Part shown: positions 15,686 to 22,891 of the stretch, piece after piece
How positions within the stretch are numbered: position 1 is the first letter of the stretch
How the letters are laid out: each line of letters begins with the position of its first letter
Assembly (NCBI RefSeq): GCF_029255285.1
Contig: NZ_JAPUVI010000035.1
Span: 1 to 32,715, forward strand
Reading direction: 5' to 3'
Length of the DNA: 32,715 bases
From: Accumulibacter sp.
GTDB taxonomy: Bacteria; Pseudomonadota; Gammaproteobacteria; Burkholderiales; Rhodocyclaceae
Notes under the pieces: generated by a model
Told to the model about the DNA's origin: nothing
The model's input: only the letters and a program-made list of their open reading frames with translations
Database searches by the model: none
Program-made: the position numbers and the translations under genes

Positions 15686-15762
15686 AAAGACTGAAAATTT
15701 TGAGCCGCGTGAAAAAATTCTCAAACCAGAAGATGTCCGAAGAGTGGCCAATTCGGCCTGAA

Positions 15763-15775
15763 CGGGAATTTCCCG
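15763..15775. promoter_or_regulatory. 13-bp perfect palindrome upstream of nrtR
   Basis: CGGGAATTTCCCG lies 76 bases upstream of the nrtR start. A nearby GGCC-(5 nt)-GGCC repeat lies just before it. It could be a second regulator site or chance symmetry. A weak promoter-like pair, TTCATC and TATCCT 16 bases apart, follows at about 15786-15813. Confidence 0.25.
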
Positions 15776-15851
15776 CGCTTCCCTGTTCATCATGTTCGTT
15801 TTGTTGTTATCCTAACTGCCGGGAACAATTCGCACGCACACGCTCACCCTC

Positions 15852-16526
15852 ATGAACGCCATCATCTGCACCGTAGACGTGGTCCTGCTGACCTTGCAGG
15901 ACGAAGCGCTGCACGTCGCCCTCCTGCAGCGTGATCACCCGCCGTTTGCCGGAGTGCTTGCCCTGCCAGGCGGCTACGTACATGCGGACGAGGACGTCGA
16001 CACCGGCGACGCGGCGATGCGCATGCTCAGGGAGAAGACCGGGATCGAGAGTCCCTATCTCGAGCAACTGGCAACGTTTTCCGGGCGCGCGCGCGATCCA
16101 CGCGGCTGGTCGATTTCGGTCGCCTACTACGCTCTGGTTCCCTGGCAGGTGATTGCCACCGCCAGGCATCCGGAACTCTCGCTGCTCGCGGTCGACCAGG
16201 TGCGCGCCTTGCCTTTCGATCATCAACAGATCATCGCCACCGCGGTCCGGCGCGTGCGCGACAAGAGCAGCTACTCGTCGCTGCCGGTCTATCTGTGCGC
16301 CGACCGGTTCACGCTGCCGCAACTGCAGAGCGTCTACGAAGCGATCCTCGGAACGCCGATCAACAAGGTGAGCTTTCGGCGCAAGATCGACGAACTCGAC
16401 ATTCTCGAGCCGGTCGCCGGCGCGCTCGAGACCGGCAAGGCGCACCGGCCGGCCCAGCTTTACCGCGTCAAGAAACGGTTTTACCGTCAGCTTTCGCTGA
16501 GCGACCGCGCGCTCTCGTCCAGATGA
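15852..16526 (+). CDS. nrtR: NrtR-type Nudix-related transcriptional regulator of NAD metabolism
   Basis: The protein has 224 residues. The N-terminal Nudix-like domain starts ICTVDVVLLTLQDEALHVAL. Its box is degenerate: after LPGGYVHADED the end reads RMLREKTGI, so one glutamate of the EE pair is lysine. This loss of hydrolytic residues is typical of NrtR, which uses the fold to sense ADP-ribose or related compounds. The C-terminal part (about 145-215) includes LPQLQSVYEAILGTPINKVS and FRRKIDELDILEPV, the winged-helix region of the family. It is divergent from pncA and shares a 247-bp intergenic region with the palindromic site. No strong ribosome site precedes the ATG. It probably represses the seven-gene operon. 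Confidence 0.9.
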   Translation: MNAIICTVDVVLLTLQDEALHVALLQRDHPPFAGVLALPGGYVHADEDVDTGDAAMRMLREKTGIESPYLEQLATFSGRARDPRGWSISVAYYALVPWQVIATARHPELSLLAVDQVRALPFDHQQIIATAVRRVRDKSSYSSLPVYLCADRFTLPQLQSVYEAILGTPINKVSFRRKIDELDILEPVAGALETGKAHRPAQLYRVKKRFYRQLSLSDRALSSR

Positions 16527-16545
16527 ACTGCCGCGCGACCTTTCG

Positions 16546-16734
16546 TCACTCGCCCGTCACGCTTGCCGCCGCCGAGCGCACCGACACCGCCATTTCAGGA
16601 GCGCTGTTACCGAAGGCGACGACCGTCAGCCCCACCACCCGAGGCGAGATCGCACAAGACAGCGCCCGTCGCGAAGCGCCACGCAACAGCGACTGCGCGC
16701 CCGGAACTCGGGCAATCAGCCCGCAAACGAAGGC
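16546..16734 (-). pseudogene. Remnant of a Ca2+/Na+ antiporter (YrbG/CaCA family)
   Basis: About 60 residues on the minus strand align without gaps to the first alpha-repeat region of CaCA antiporters as I know them. AFVCGLIARVPGA precedes SLLRGASRRAL and ISPRVVGLTVVAFGNSAPEM, where the family has GLTVVAFGTSAPEL. It stops at 16546-16548 soon after AVSVRSAA, so most of the roughly 320-residue protein is gone. Arginines sit where membrane helices are expected (GLIARVPG, ISPRVV), which fits decay. It fills much of the 392-bp gap between nrtR and the yhhQ gene; the rest of the gap shows nothing. Confidence 0.65.
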
Positions 16735-16884
16735 CAGCCGCGTGCAAGCGGTTCGTTTCCACGGGGCCTGGAGAGCAAGTCGCACACAGTTGTGCTCAGC
16801 GTCCGGCCAACTGCGGCGTGCATGCCGTCCACGCAAGACAGCAAGCTTACTGACGTGTCAAGGCGGCAAAGGGTTCCCCGGTGT

Positions 16885-16911
16885 TTGACGCAGTGTTTTC
16901 CATGGTATAAG
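16885..16911 (+). promoter_or_regulatory. Promoter immediately before the yhhQ-type gene
   Basis: TTGACG (16885-16890) and TATAAG (16906-16911) are 15 bases apart, preceded by a TGG that resembles an extended -10. The -10 box ends seven bases before ATG 16919, so transcription should begin at or very near the start codon. Confidence 0.55.
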
Positions 16912-16918
16912 CGCAGCG

Positions 16919-17647
16919 ATGAACAGGATGCAGGCTTCTTCGTCGGCACCGTCGCGCGCCTACCGCTACTATGACCTGGTGATGGCGGCTTTCGTCGCCG
17001 TCTACCTATGCTCGAACCTGATCGGACCGGCCAAGGCGGCGCAGTTGACCCTGCCCGTTGTCGGTGCCGTCACCTTTGGCGCCGGCGTCCTTTTTTTCCC
17101 CATTTCCTACATCTTTGGTGACATTCTGACCGAGGTGTACGGTTATGCCCGTGCGCGGCGGGTGATCTGGGCAGGTTTTGCCGCGATGTCCTTTGCTTCG
17201 CTGATGGCATGGGTGATCGTCGCCTTGCCACCGGCACCCGAGTGGCGGAACCAGCAGGCGTACGAGATTGCCTTCGGCTCGACCTGGCGCATCGTGCTCG
17301 CCTCGCTGATCGCCTTTTTTTGCGGCGAGTTCGTCAATTCCTTCGTGCTCGCCAAGATGAAAGTGCTTACCGAAGGGCGCTGGCTTTGGTCGCGGACGAT
17401 CAGCTCGACGATTGTCGGCGAGGGCGTAGACTCGGCGCTCTTCTATCCCTTGGCGTTCTTCGATAGCGGTCTGATTCCGAACGAAATTCTGTTGCAGGTG
17501 ATGCTTTCGCAGTTTGTCGCCAAAGTGTTGGTCGAAGTCGTGATGACGCCGCTCACTTACCGGATCGTTGGCGTGCTCAAGCGGGTCGAGGGCGAGGACT
17601 ATTACGACCGGGAGACCGACTTCACTCCGTTCAGCCTGAAGGCCTGA
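16919..17647 (+). CDS. yhhQ: Queuosine precursor transporter (YhhQ/VUT family)
   Basis: The protein has 242 residues and several hydrophobic segments. The family core is clear: YYDLVMAAFVAVYLCSNLIG, then FFPISYIFGDILTEVYGYAR, FFCGEFVNSFVLAKMK and SALFYPLAFF. YhhQ proteins import 7-cyano-7-deazaguanine or 7-aminomethyl-7-deazaguanine for queuosine in tRNA. The start could be ATG 16919 or the in-frame ATG at 16928; a later ATG at 16982 would cut into the first helix. With the promoter so close and no Shine-Dalgarno sequence, the mRNA may be leaderless. No other queuosine gene is nearby. Confidence 0.9.
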   Translation: MNRMQASSSAPSRAYRYYDLVMAAFVAVYLCSNLIGPAKAAQLTLPVVGAVTFGAGVLFFPISYIFGDILTEVYGYARARRVIWAGFAAMSFASLMAWVIVALPPAPEWRNQQAYEIAFGSTWRIVLASLIAFFCGEFVNSFVLAKMKVLTEGRWLWSRTISSTIVGEGVDSALFYPLAFFDSGLIPNEILLQVMLSQFVAKVLVEVVMTPLTYRIVGVLKRVEGEDYYDRETDFTPFSLKA

Positions 17648-17751
17648 CGAACCCGGCGAGTGCTCGTCCAAAGGCTTGACCGCCAGGAGTGCGTTGCCTA
17701 TTCTCTCTTGCCGAGGGTTGGACCGGCTAGTTCGCCGTGGAGGATGTCACG

Positions 17752-18228
17752 ATGAAGAAGCAAAGCGCGTCTATCGTTTTTCTGGCCGTGATGCTGTCCG
17801 CCTTGCTGCAGACAGCGATCGCCGACTCGCAACCCATTGCCGGCAAACCCGACAAGCTGACGCCAGCACGCAGTCTGATCGACTCCGGGCAGTGGGCGGC
17901 GGCGGCGAGTGAGTTGTTGCGAGTCAACGACCCCGCCAGTGCCGACTGGAACAACCTCATGGGCTACGTGCAGCGCAGGCAGCCAACTCCCGACCTCGGC
18001 GCCGCCGAGCGCTATTACAACGAAGCGTTGCGCATCGACCCCAAACACCGCGGCGCGCTCGAGTACTCGGGTGAGCTCTACCTGATGAAAGGCGATCTGG
18101 CCGCCGCCGAACAACGTCTCGCCGCGCTCGACAAGGCGTGTTTCTTTGGTTGCGCGCAGTACACCGATCTGAAGAAGGCGATAGAGCGCTACAAGGCCGC
18201 CGGGAACCGATACGTCGCGCCGAAATGA
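17752..18228 (+). CDS. Secreted tetratricopeptide-repeat protein
   Basis: The protein has 158 residues. I chose ATG 17752 because GGAGG lies eight bases upstream and a typical signal peptide follows (MKKQSASIVFLAVMLSALL, likely cut near IADS). A GTG at 17737 is possible but worse. The mature protein has helical TPR-like pairs: ARSLIDSGQWAAAASELLRV, DLGAAERYYNEALRIDPKH and EYSGELYLMKGDLAAAEQRL, with two cysteines in ACFFGCAQY. It is probably periplasmic and binds a partner protein. The gene ends at the edge of an IS91 remnant and stands alone, so no pathway can be assigned. Confidence 0.75.
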   Translation: MKKQSASIVFLAVMLSALLQTAIADSQPIAGKPDKLTPARSLIDSGQWAAAASELLRVNDPASADWNNLMGYVQRRQPTPDLGAAERYYNEALRIDPKHRGALEYSGELYLMKGDLAAAEQRLAALDKACFFGCAQYTDLKKAIERYKAAGNRYVAPK

Positions 18229-18532
18229 GCGGGTCGCGGCGTGCTTGAGCCGGAAGAGGCCGAGACGATGGCGAACTGGGATCAGGGTGGGGGCTTCTCG
18301 ATCGACGCCGGCGTGCGCGTCGAAGGGGCCGACCGCCGGAGCCTCGATCGATGAGTTTTTTCCGCTCGTCTGCCCACGCTGTGGCGGCGAGATGCGAATC
18401 GTCGCCTTCCTCACCGACGCCTGCACCGTGCGCGAGATCCTCTCGCCATTAGGCGAGCCGATGTCACCGCCGCCTATCGCGCCTGCCCGGGGCACGCCGC
18501 TGTGGGAGATCACCGATGCAAGGTTTTCCGGC
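18229..18532 (+). pseudogene. IS91-family transposase remnant 1 (internally deleted, frameshifted)
   Basis: The first part (frame of base 18241) reads [20 protein letters not shown], then a [14 protein letters not shown] segment and a stop. This matches the middle of IS91-type Y2 transposases. The sequence then jumps, in another frame, to FFPLVCPRCGGEMRIVAFL, EILSPLGEP and IAPARGTPLWEITDA, which is the C-terminal region. The segment normally between these parts is missing, so this copy is dead. It begins directly at the stop of the TPR gene and lies upstream of the cytochrome gene. Confidence 0.75.
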
Positions 18533-18607
18533 TCCGTCGGCACGCTTTCCCCGAATCACGGCTGCTGTCAAGGTCTATCAGAGCCTGGAACACTGTTGGA
18601 AGTGGCG

Positions 18608-18635
18608 TTGGATATCCTACCCTTTAAAGTATGAT
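18608..18635 (+). promoter_or_regulatory. Candidate promoter of the cytochrome gene
   Basis: TTGGAT (18608-18613) and TATGAT (18630-18635) are 16 bases apart, in a locally AT-richer stretch. The predicted leader is about 47 bases. It lies downstream of the IS91 fragment, so the cytochrome gene appears to carry its own promoter. Confidence 0.5.
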
Positions 18636-18689
18636 GCAGATGGCGGTCTGCCCCGATGCCATCCACAGTCCAACCACAGGAGCATTTCC

Positions 18690-19577
18690 ATGAAATCGTC
18701 TGTCATTGCCCTTTCTGCCGCAGCCCTGACATTTTCCATCAATACGTTTGCCGCACCGGATTGGAGCACGGTGTCCAAGCGCGATATTCAGGTATTCCAT
18801 CCGGGTGTGGCATCGCACGAGTGGACAATGAAGAAGTCCAGTCATAGCGGTCGGGTAGGTTTGACCAAGGGCGACAGTTGCATTGCTTGCCACGAGGGCA
18901 AGACAGGTCTGCTGGACCTTGACATGAAAAAGCTTGCCAGCATGGAGCTGGAACCCGTTGGTGCGCCCAAGACCATGATTTTCCCCGTCTCCATTCAGGC
19001 CACCTTTGACGATACCAATCTATACATGCGTCTCACCTTCAGGGCACCGGCCGATGCGGCCGCCAACGCTCCCAGGGAAGAGGCATCGCCGAAGCACGAT
19101 GTGAAAGTCGCCATCATGTTCGCCAGTCCCCAGATTGAGCACGCAGATCAGCAGGGCTGCTGGCTGGCCTGCCATAACGACGTCCGCTCCATGCCGGGTG
19201 CCGACCCCAAGAAAAAGAAGTTCGTTGAGCACGGTGATCTGGCCGGCGGCGTGTTCTACGACTACATCCAGTGGAAGAGTGGTGAGGCTGGAAATGGTGC
19301 CACACAGGTCGATGGCCACGTTGCCGCCGAGCGGGTCAACAAGGGCGGCAAGGCACTCGTCAAGGCCGAAGGCGAGGTCAAGGACGGTATCTACACCGTC
19401 ACTTTCACGCGCAAATTGAGTGGCGGTGAGGGTGACCTTAAGTTTATGCCAGGCCAGACCATTCCTTTCGGTGTGGCGATTCATACCGACAAGACAGTAT
19501 GGCGTTTCCACCACGTCTCGATGGGCTATACGCTGGGATTGCGCGCACCGGGGGATATCAAGGCAGTCAAGCAATAA
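18690..19577 (+). CDS. Ethylbenzene-dehydrogenase-type c-type cytochrome
   Basis: The protein has 295 residues. ATG 18690 has AGGAG eight bases upstream and starts a signal peptide (MKSSVIALSAAALTFS, likely cut after NTFAA). A heme c site CIACHEG is at 64-70, and a second, unusual CWLACH (CxxxCH) is at 157-162. The body and the C-terminal beta-rich part (IPFGVAIHTDKTVWRFHHVS, MGYTLGL) match the EB_dh heme-binding family. That family includes the gamma subunits of ethylbenzene, DMSO and selenate-type molybdoenzymes and also stand-alone cytochromes. It should be periplasmic. No molybdoenzyme subunit is nearby. Codon use is visibly less GC-biased than its neighbours, and IS91 remnants flank it, suggesting acquisition. 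Confidence 0.75.
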   Translation: MKSSVIALSAAALTFSINTFAAPDWSTVSKRDIQVFHPGVASHEWTMKKSSHSGRVGLTKGDSCIACHEGKTGLLDLDMKKLASMELEPVGAPKTMIFPVSIQATFDDTNLYMRLTFRAPADAAANAPREEASPKHDVKVAIMFASPQIEHADQQGCWLACHNDVRSMPGADPKKKKFVEHGDLAGGVFYDYIQWKSGEAGNGATQVDGHVAAERVNKGGKALVKAEGEVKDGIYTVTFTRKLSGGEGDLKFMPGQTIPFGVAIHTDKTVWRFHHVSMGYTLGLRAPGDIKAVKQ

Positions 19578-19887
19578 TCCCCGCCTCCCGCCTCCCAGGG
19601 TAGGGGAGTTTGACTGGCCATCCAGGGCTGAGTGACTTGAATGTGGGTGGAACCGCCATTGAGCATGAAAAGGTCATTGGTAGGCAATCAGTCTATAGTT
19701 GACTTGGCGATGGCAAACTCCAGTGGCCGTTGATGGCCGAAAGCGGCCGGCCAGCTAGCAACCTGAAGGCATTTCGCGCCCGCTTGACTGGCGTTGATGT
19801 TTCCACAGCCTACCAATGCCACAGCTCAACTGCTTGAACGGACCACATATAAGCGGTTGATTCGTAACGGTCGGTCTCGAGACGCCC
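19578..19887. other. Intergenic region between cytochrome gene and IS91 remnant 2
   Basis: No gene is recognisable. The interval contains a GC palindrome-rich patch around 19723-19756 (GGCCGTTGATGGCCGAAAG followed by CGGCCGGCCAG) that resembles intergenic repeats associated with mobile elements. No terminator with a T-run is visible after the cytochrome gene. Confidence 0.4.
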
Positions 19888-20261
19888 GTGAACTTATTGC
19901 TCACGTCGCTCGACCTGATCGTGCGTCTGGCGGCGCTGATGCCGCCCCCGGGCCGTCATCGGCATCGCTACTACGGCGTACTGGCGCCCAACGCACCGCT
20001 ACGCGCACAGGTCACTGCGCTTGTCAGCGTGCCAGAGAGTCCGACCGCGCCGCTTGTTACAGCGGCTGAGACGGAGACTGAGCCGGTCGCCGTGCAAGTC
20101 ACCGCCCCAGGCGCGTCTTCCGACAGCGAGGAGCAGGCAGAGGCAGCGCTCCTGTGTCGCGTGGCCCGCTGTGGGAGATCATCGATGCCGAGCACGGCAA
20201 GTTCGACCCGCCAGCTCAACCGGCACCGGACTACCAGTTCGATCAGCGCATCGTCTGGTAA
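19888..20261 (+). pseudogene. IS91-family transposase remnant 2
   Basis: The first part reads SLDLIVRLAALMPPPGRHRH and then YYGVLAPNAPLRAQVTALVS, a hallmark block of IS91-type transposases. After about 20110 the frame is lost. From 20160 another frame reads RGPLWEIIDAEHGKFDPPA, then PDYQFDQRIVW and stop TAA 20259-20261, which is the normal C-terminal end of these proteins. The zinc-finger block (PLVCPRCGG) present in remnant 1 is deleted here. Sequence downstream to about 20450 has no gene and may be the right end of the element. Confidence 0.75.
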
Positions 20262-20452
20262 AGGCCGCACGAAGACGATCCGACCGGGCTCGTCGGGGAG
20301 CGCTTGCATCATGGTTCGCTGCGGCGGCTTTGTCGGCCACCGCGGCGATCCATGGCCATCCTGGTGCTGCGGTTGTGGCAAACGGTTATGCCGCCGGCCT
20401 TTCAGGAATACGATCGGTGTTTGGAGAGGCCGCCAACGCGGCTGTGCCGTTC

Positions 20453-20818
20453 CTAGACTAGGACCTCGGCCGGCTTGCCGAATTGGGCGCGCAGATGCCG
20501 TTCGACACTCCTTGCTTCCTCGGACCTGAATTCGACTTCAACCTCGAAGATACGAGCCTCGGCCTGAGTAACGGTGCGCACGACGAGCGTCGGCGCCACC
20601 GCCTGCAGCGCGCTCGGTAACGCGACGCTCTGCGTGTGGCGGGAGACGCGCCGCCAGCACGGCTTGTCCGCATTCGTCCACTGTGTGTCGCCCGAGGGAC
20701 ATTGCGCGAGCTGGCGTTCCAACGCTTCGCCAAGGCGAACGCCGAAGAACGTCCGGGCACTGGCATCATTGCCCATCGGCGCACCGACACGGCAGGCCAT
20801 CAGCAACGCGGCGCACAC
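20453..20818 (-). CDS. Small uncharacterised protein, possibly exported
   Basis: The longest frame has 121 residues from GTG 20818. ATG 20800 or ATG 20776 are alternative starts, and an in-frame stop lies just upstream of the GTG. The N-terminus MCAALLMACRVGA is hydrophobic and could be a short signal or lipoprotein-like segment. The C-terminal half predicts an alpha/beta fold (TLVVRTVTQAEARIFEVEVE, then EEARSVERHLRAQFGKP). I do not recognise the family. It lies 83 bases after the gene ending at 20902, on the same strand, and may share its transcript. Its downstream side abuts the IS91 debris. Confidence 0.45.
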   Translation of the reverse strand: MCAALLMACRVGAPMGNDASARTFFGVRLGEALERQLAQCPSGDTQWTNADKPCWRRVSRHTQSVALPSALQAVAPTLVVRTVTQAEARIFEVEVEFRSEEARSVERHLRAQFGKPAEVLV

Positions 20819-20901
20819 CAGTCTTGCCCGAGGCGTCTATCGTTCGCTCATGCGACGTGCAACGAAGTCGCCCGCTGCGGCTGCCCAATGAACGATCGGG
20901 T

Positions 20902-21576
20902 TCACATCCGCACTGTCTTCCTCAATTCGGTCAGACGCACCATCAATTGCGTCGCCGGATCGATGATCGCCTTGCCCATCGGATCCTTGGAAAGTGCCTC
21001 GAAACTGCCGTATCCGAAGTGGAGACCACTAGGCGTCAGCATGTTCAGGCGCACGTTGCCGTTGGTCGGGGCCTCCGGCCGCGCCTGTTCCCAAGGGCCG
21101 ATCCTCGATGCCACCTCATGACCCGCGGTCAACAAGGCCTGAATCTCAGCGTCCAGCGACGAATCGGGGCGTTCCCAGAATACGCCCGCACCGGTGTGGT
21201 GCAGATACCGGGCTGTGCCGTCGGCATACGCGGCGACGATATCCGCCCCTCCCGGCAAGCCGACCTCGACCACCACACCATGAACGACTTTCGCCTTGTC
21301 AGCGGGCGGCTTGACCTTCAAGAGACGAAGGAAATGCCATGCCTGCAAGTAGTGGCGTGATTCGAGCGAAGGCGTGGCGGCTATCCTCTCCAGTTCCGCC
21401 ACCGCCAGATCGGTCTTTCCCGCCTGCCCATGCTTCCTGGCAGCTACGAAGGAAGCCCATGGTTCGGTAGTGGCCTGTTGGCCATCCTCACTCGGCCATT
21501 CGGAGGCAGGCAGGTCGCCGAACAACAGATCGCGCGTCGTGATCCTGGGTCGCTTCTTTTTGAACAGGTCGAACAT
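20902..21576 (-). CDS. Uncharacterised 224-residue protein
   Basis: The ATG at 21576 has a GGGAGG site four bases upstream, so the start is well supported. The protein begins MFDLFKKKRPRITTRDLLFG, with no signal peptide. Residues 45-85 are helical and repeat-like (AVAELERIAATPSLESRHYL). The middle has a beta-rich VVHGVVVEVGLPGGADIVAA stretch with ARYLHHTGAGVFWE. The composition suggests a cytosolic soluble protein. I cannot name the family. It lies between two other uncharacterised genes on the same strand, 196 bases after the exported protein at 21773-22795. Confidence 0.65.
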   Translation of the reverse strand: MFDLFKKKRPRITTRDLLFGDLPASEWPSEDGQQATTEPWASFVAARKHGQAGKTDLAVAELERIAATPSLESRHYLQAWHFLRLLKVKPPADKAKVVHGVVVEVGLPGGADIVAAYADGTARYLHHTGAGVFWERPDSSLDAEIQALLTAGHEVASRIGPWEQARPEAPTNGNVRLNMLTPSGLHFGYGSFEALSKDPMGKAIIDPATQLMVRLTELRKTVRM

Positions 21577-21772
21577 GGTGCCTCCCTGGCAGGTATTGAT
21601 TCACGCCGAGCGGTGTCGCACGCGTCCAGGCACTACCGCTGTCGGGTCACGGCTGGGGCGTTGCGCTCCTCGTCGGTGAAGGAGCAGAATTTCGTCGGTA
21701 CTCGAAGTCGTGTCTCCTACCCTGATGAGGGCGGTCGATGCGGGATGCAACCGAGCCGATCCCGACTCCCAT

Positions 21773-22795
21773 TCACCGTATGCTGGCCGCCATGCGGGCG
21801 ATTTCCTCCCGCGTCGCCGCCAAGCCGTTCGGCGGCACAATGGAAATCAGGGCAATAAAGCCGCTCCCACCCTCGGCCAGCGCCGAGATGGCTCGCATGG
21901 GAACACTTTCTCCAACGATGACGAAACCCTCGTAGATGTTGAACTCGATGGGTTTGCCAGCCGTGGTCTTCAGGCCGGGTTCGCTGCTGATCGATCGTGC
22001 CTGTTGCAGAGAGCCCTTGACTGTCTTGTCGGCGATTTCACGCATCTGGGCATGGTCAAGCGCCAGACCGTCGGAGGAAAGGACGATCAGGGACGAGCCG
22101 CCTAAGGAGGCCGCCGAGTAGACGCCTGCCACGGGCCGGGTCGACGTCTGCTGGCCCGGTATCGGCGCCCAGGCGGCACCGAGGTCGAAAGTCGGCGCCG
22201 CCGTGGTCCGGACGGCACCCGGCGCAGCCATCGAGGACGCCGACGGCATCGTCAGCGTTCCAGACTCGGCAGCTTGTGGCGTACGCACACTGAAGAAGAT
22301 GCGCTCGAATTCGGCAAACCTCTCCCGCATGTATTCGGGACTCACTCCGGTGGCGTAGGAAACCAGTCCAAGTCCCCCCTCGTTCAGCATGACCACGGCG
22401 CACATGCCACTCGCACCGATGTTCTGGCTGGAAAGATGTCCCGTGTAAATACCGAACCGGCGACGGATGCCGTCCCGGTTACTCTCCGTTTCCCGAGCCG
22501 CGGGTTGAGCGTCGGGCATCGCGACTTTCAGGAGGTTCAGCATGGGGTAATAGACATCCTCCGTTTCGGTGACGCCGGCGAAGTAGCGCACGAACAGAAG
22601 TTCTCCCTTGCGCCCCTGGAAAGTCAGGACTTTATCGGGAGTAGGCGCTCCGACTTGCCAGTTGTCCGGCACCGTCAGGGCAAACGTCTTCTCCAGAGAG
22701 ACGAAGGATTGATCGCCCAAGCTGGCCACCGAAGCCAACGCCAATACCAGTCCCGCTGCCGTCGCGACGACTGATCCTGTTCGCACCCGAAGCAT
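21773..22795 (-). CDS. Exported uncharacterised protein, divergent from TPR-CHAT gene
   Basis: The protein has 340 residues. ATG 22795 has GGGAGG four bases upstream. A signal peptide is clear (TGSVVATAAGLVLALASVAS). The mature N-terminal domain (FALTVPDNWQVG, then VRYFAGVTETEDVYYPML) resembles small beta/alpha domains in exported proteins. A low-complexity linker at about 175-215 leads to a second domain with SLIVLSSDGLALDHAQMREI and a terminal EEIARMAASIR helix. No catalytic motif is visible. It is likely periplasmic or surface-exposed. The divergent arrangement with the secreted CHAT protein, 96 bases away, hints at a shared function. The family is not known to me. Confidence 0.7.
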   Translation of the reverse strand: MLRVRTGSVVATAAGLVLALASVASLGDQSFVSLEKTFALTVPDNWQVGAPTPDKVLTFQGRKGELLFVRYFAGVTETEDVYYPMLNLLKVAMPDAQPAARETESNRDGIRRRFGIYTGHLSSQNIGASGMCAVVMLNEGGLGLVSYATGVSPEYMRERFAEFERIFFSVRTPQAAESGTLTMPSASSMAAPGAVRTTAAPTFDLGAAWAPIPGQQTSTRPVAGVYSAASLGGSSLIVLSSDGLALDHAQMREIADKTVKGSLQQARSISSEPGLKTTAGKPIEFNIYEGFVIVGESVPMRAISALAEGGSGFIALISIVPPNGLAATREEIARMAASIR

Positions 22796-22833
22796 CTTGC
22801 CTCCCGTAAGTCATAATGACGTATCGCCGACTG

Positions 22834-22839
22834 ATTATA
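22834..22839 (-). promoter_or_regulatory. Consensus -10 box for the gene at 21773-22795
   Basis: The minus strand reads TATAAT at 22839-22834, 38 bases upstream of the start codon. No good -35 box lies at the right distance, so an activator may be needed, or the match is by chance. Confidence 0.35.
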
Positions 22840-22891
22840 GAATGGCGACGATGAGTCTGTACGCCGATCTGACGACGCAAAGGGACGACCG

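Noticed and set aside
16527-16918. preQ1 riboswitch upstream of the queuosine transporter
   Set aside because: The promoter lies directly at the start codon and leaves no leader, and no preQ1 aptamer pattern was recognised.
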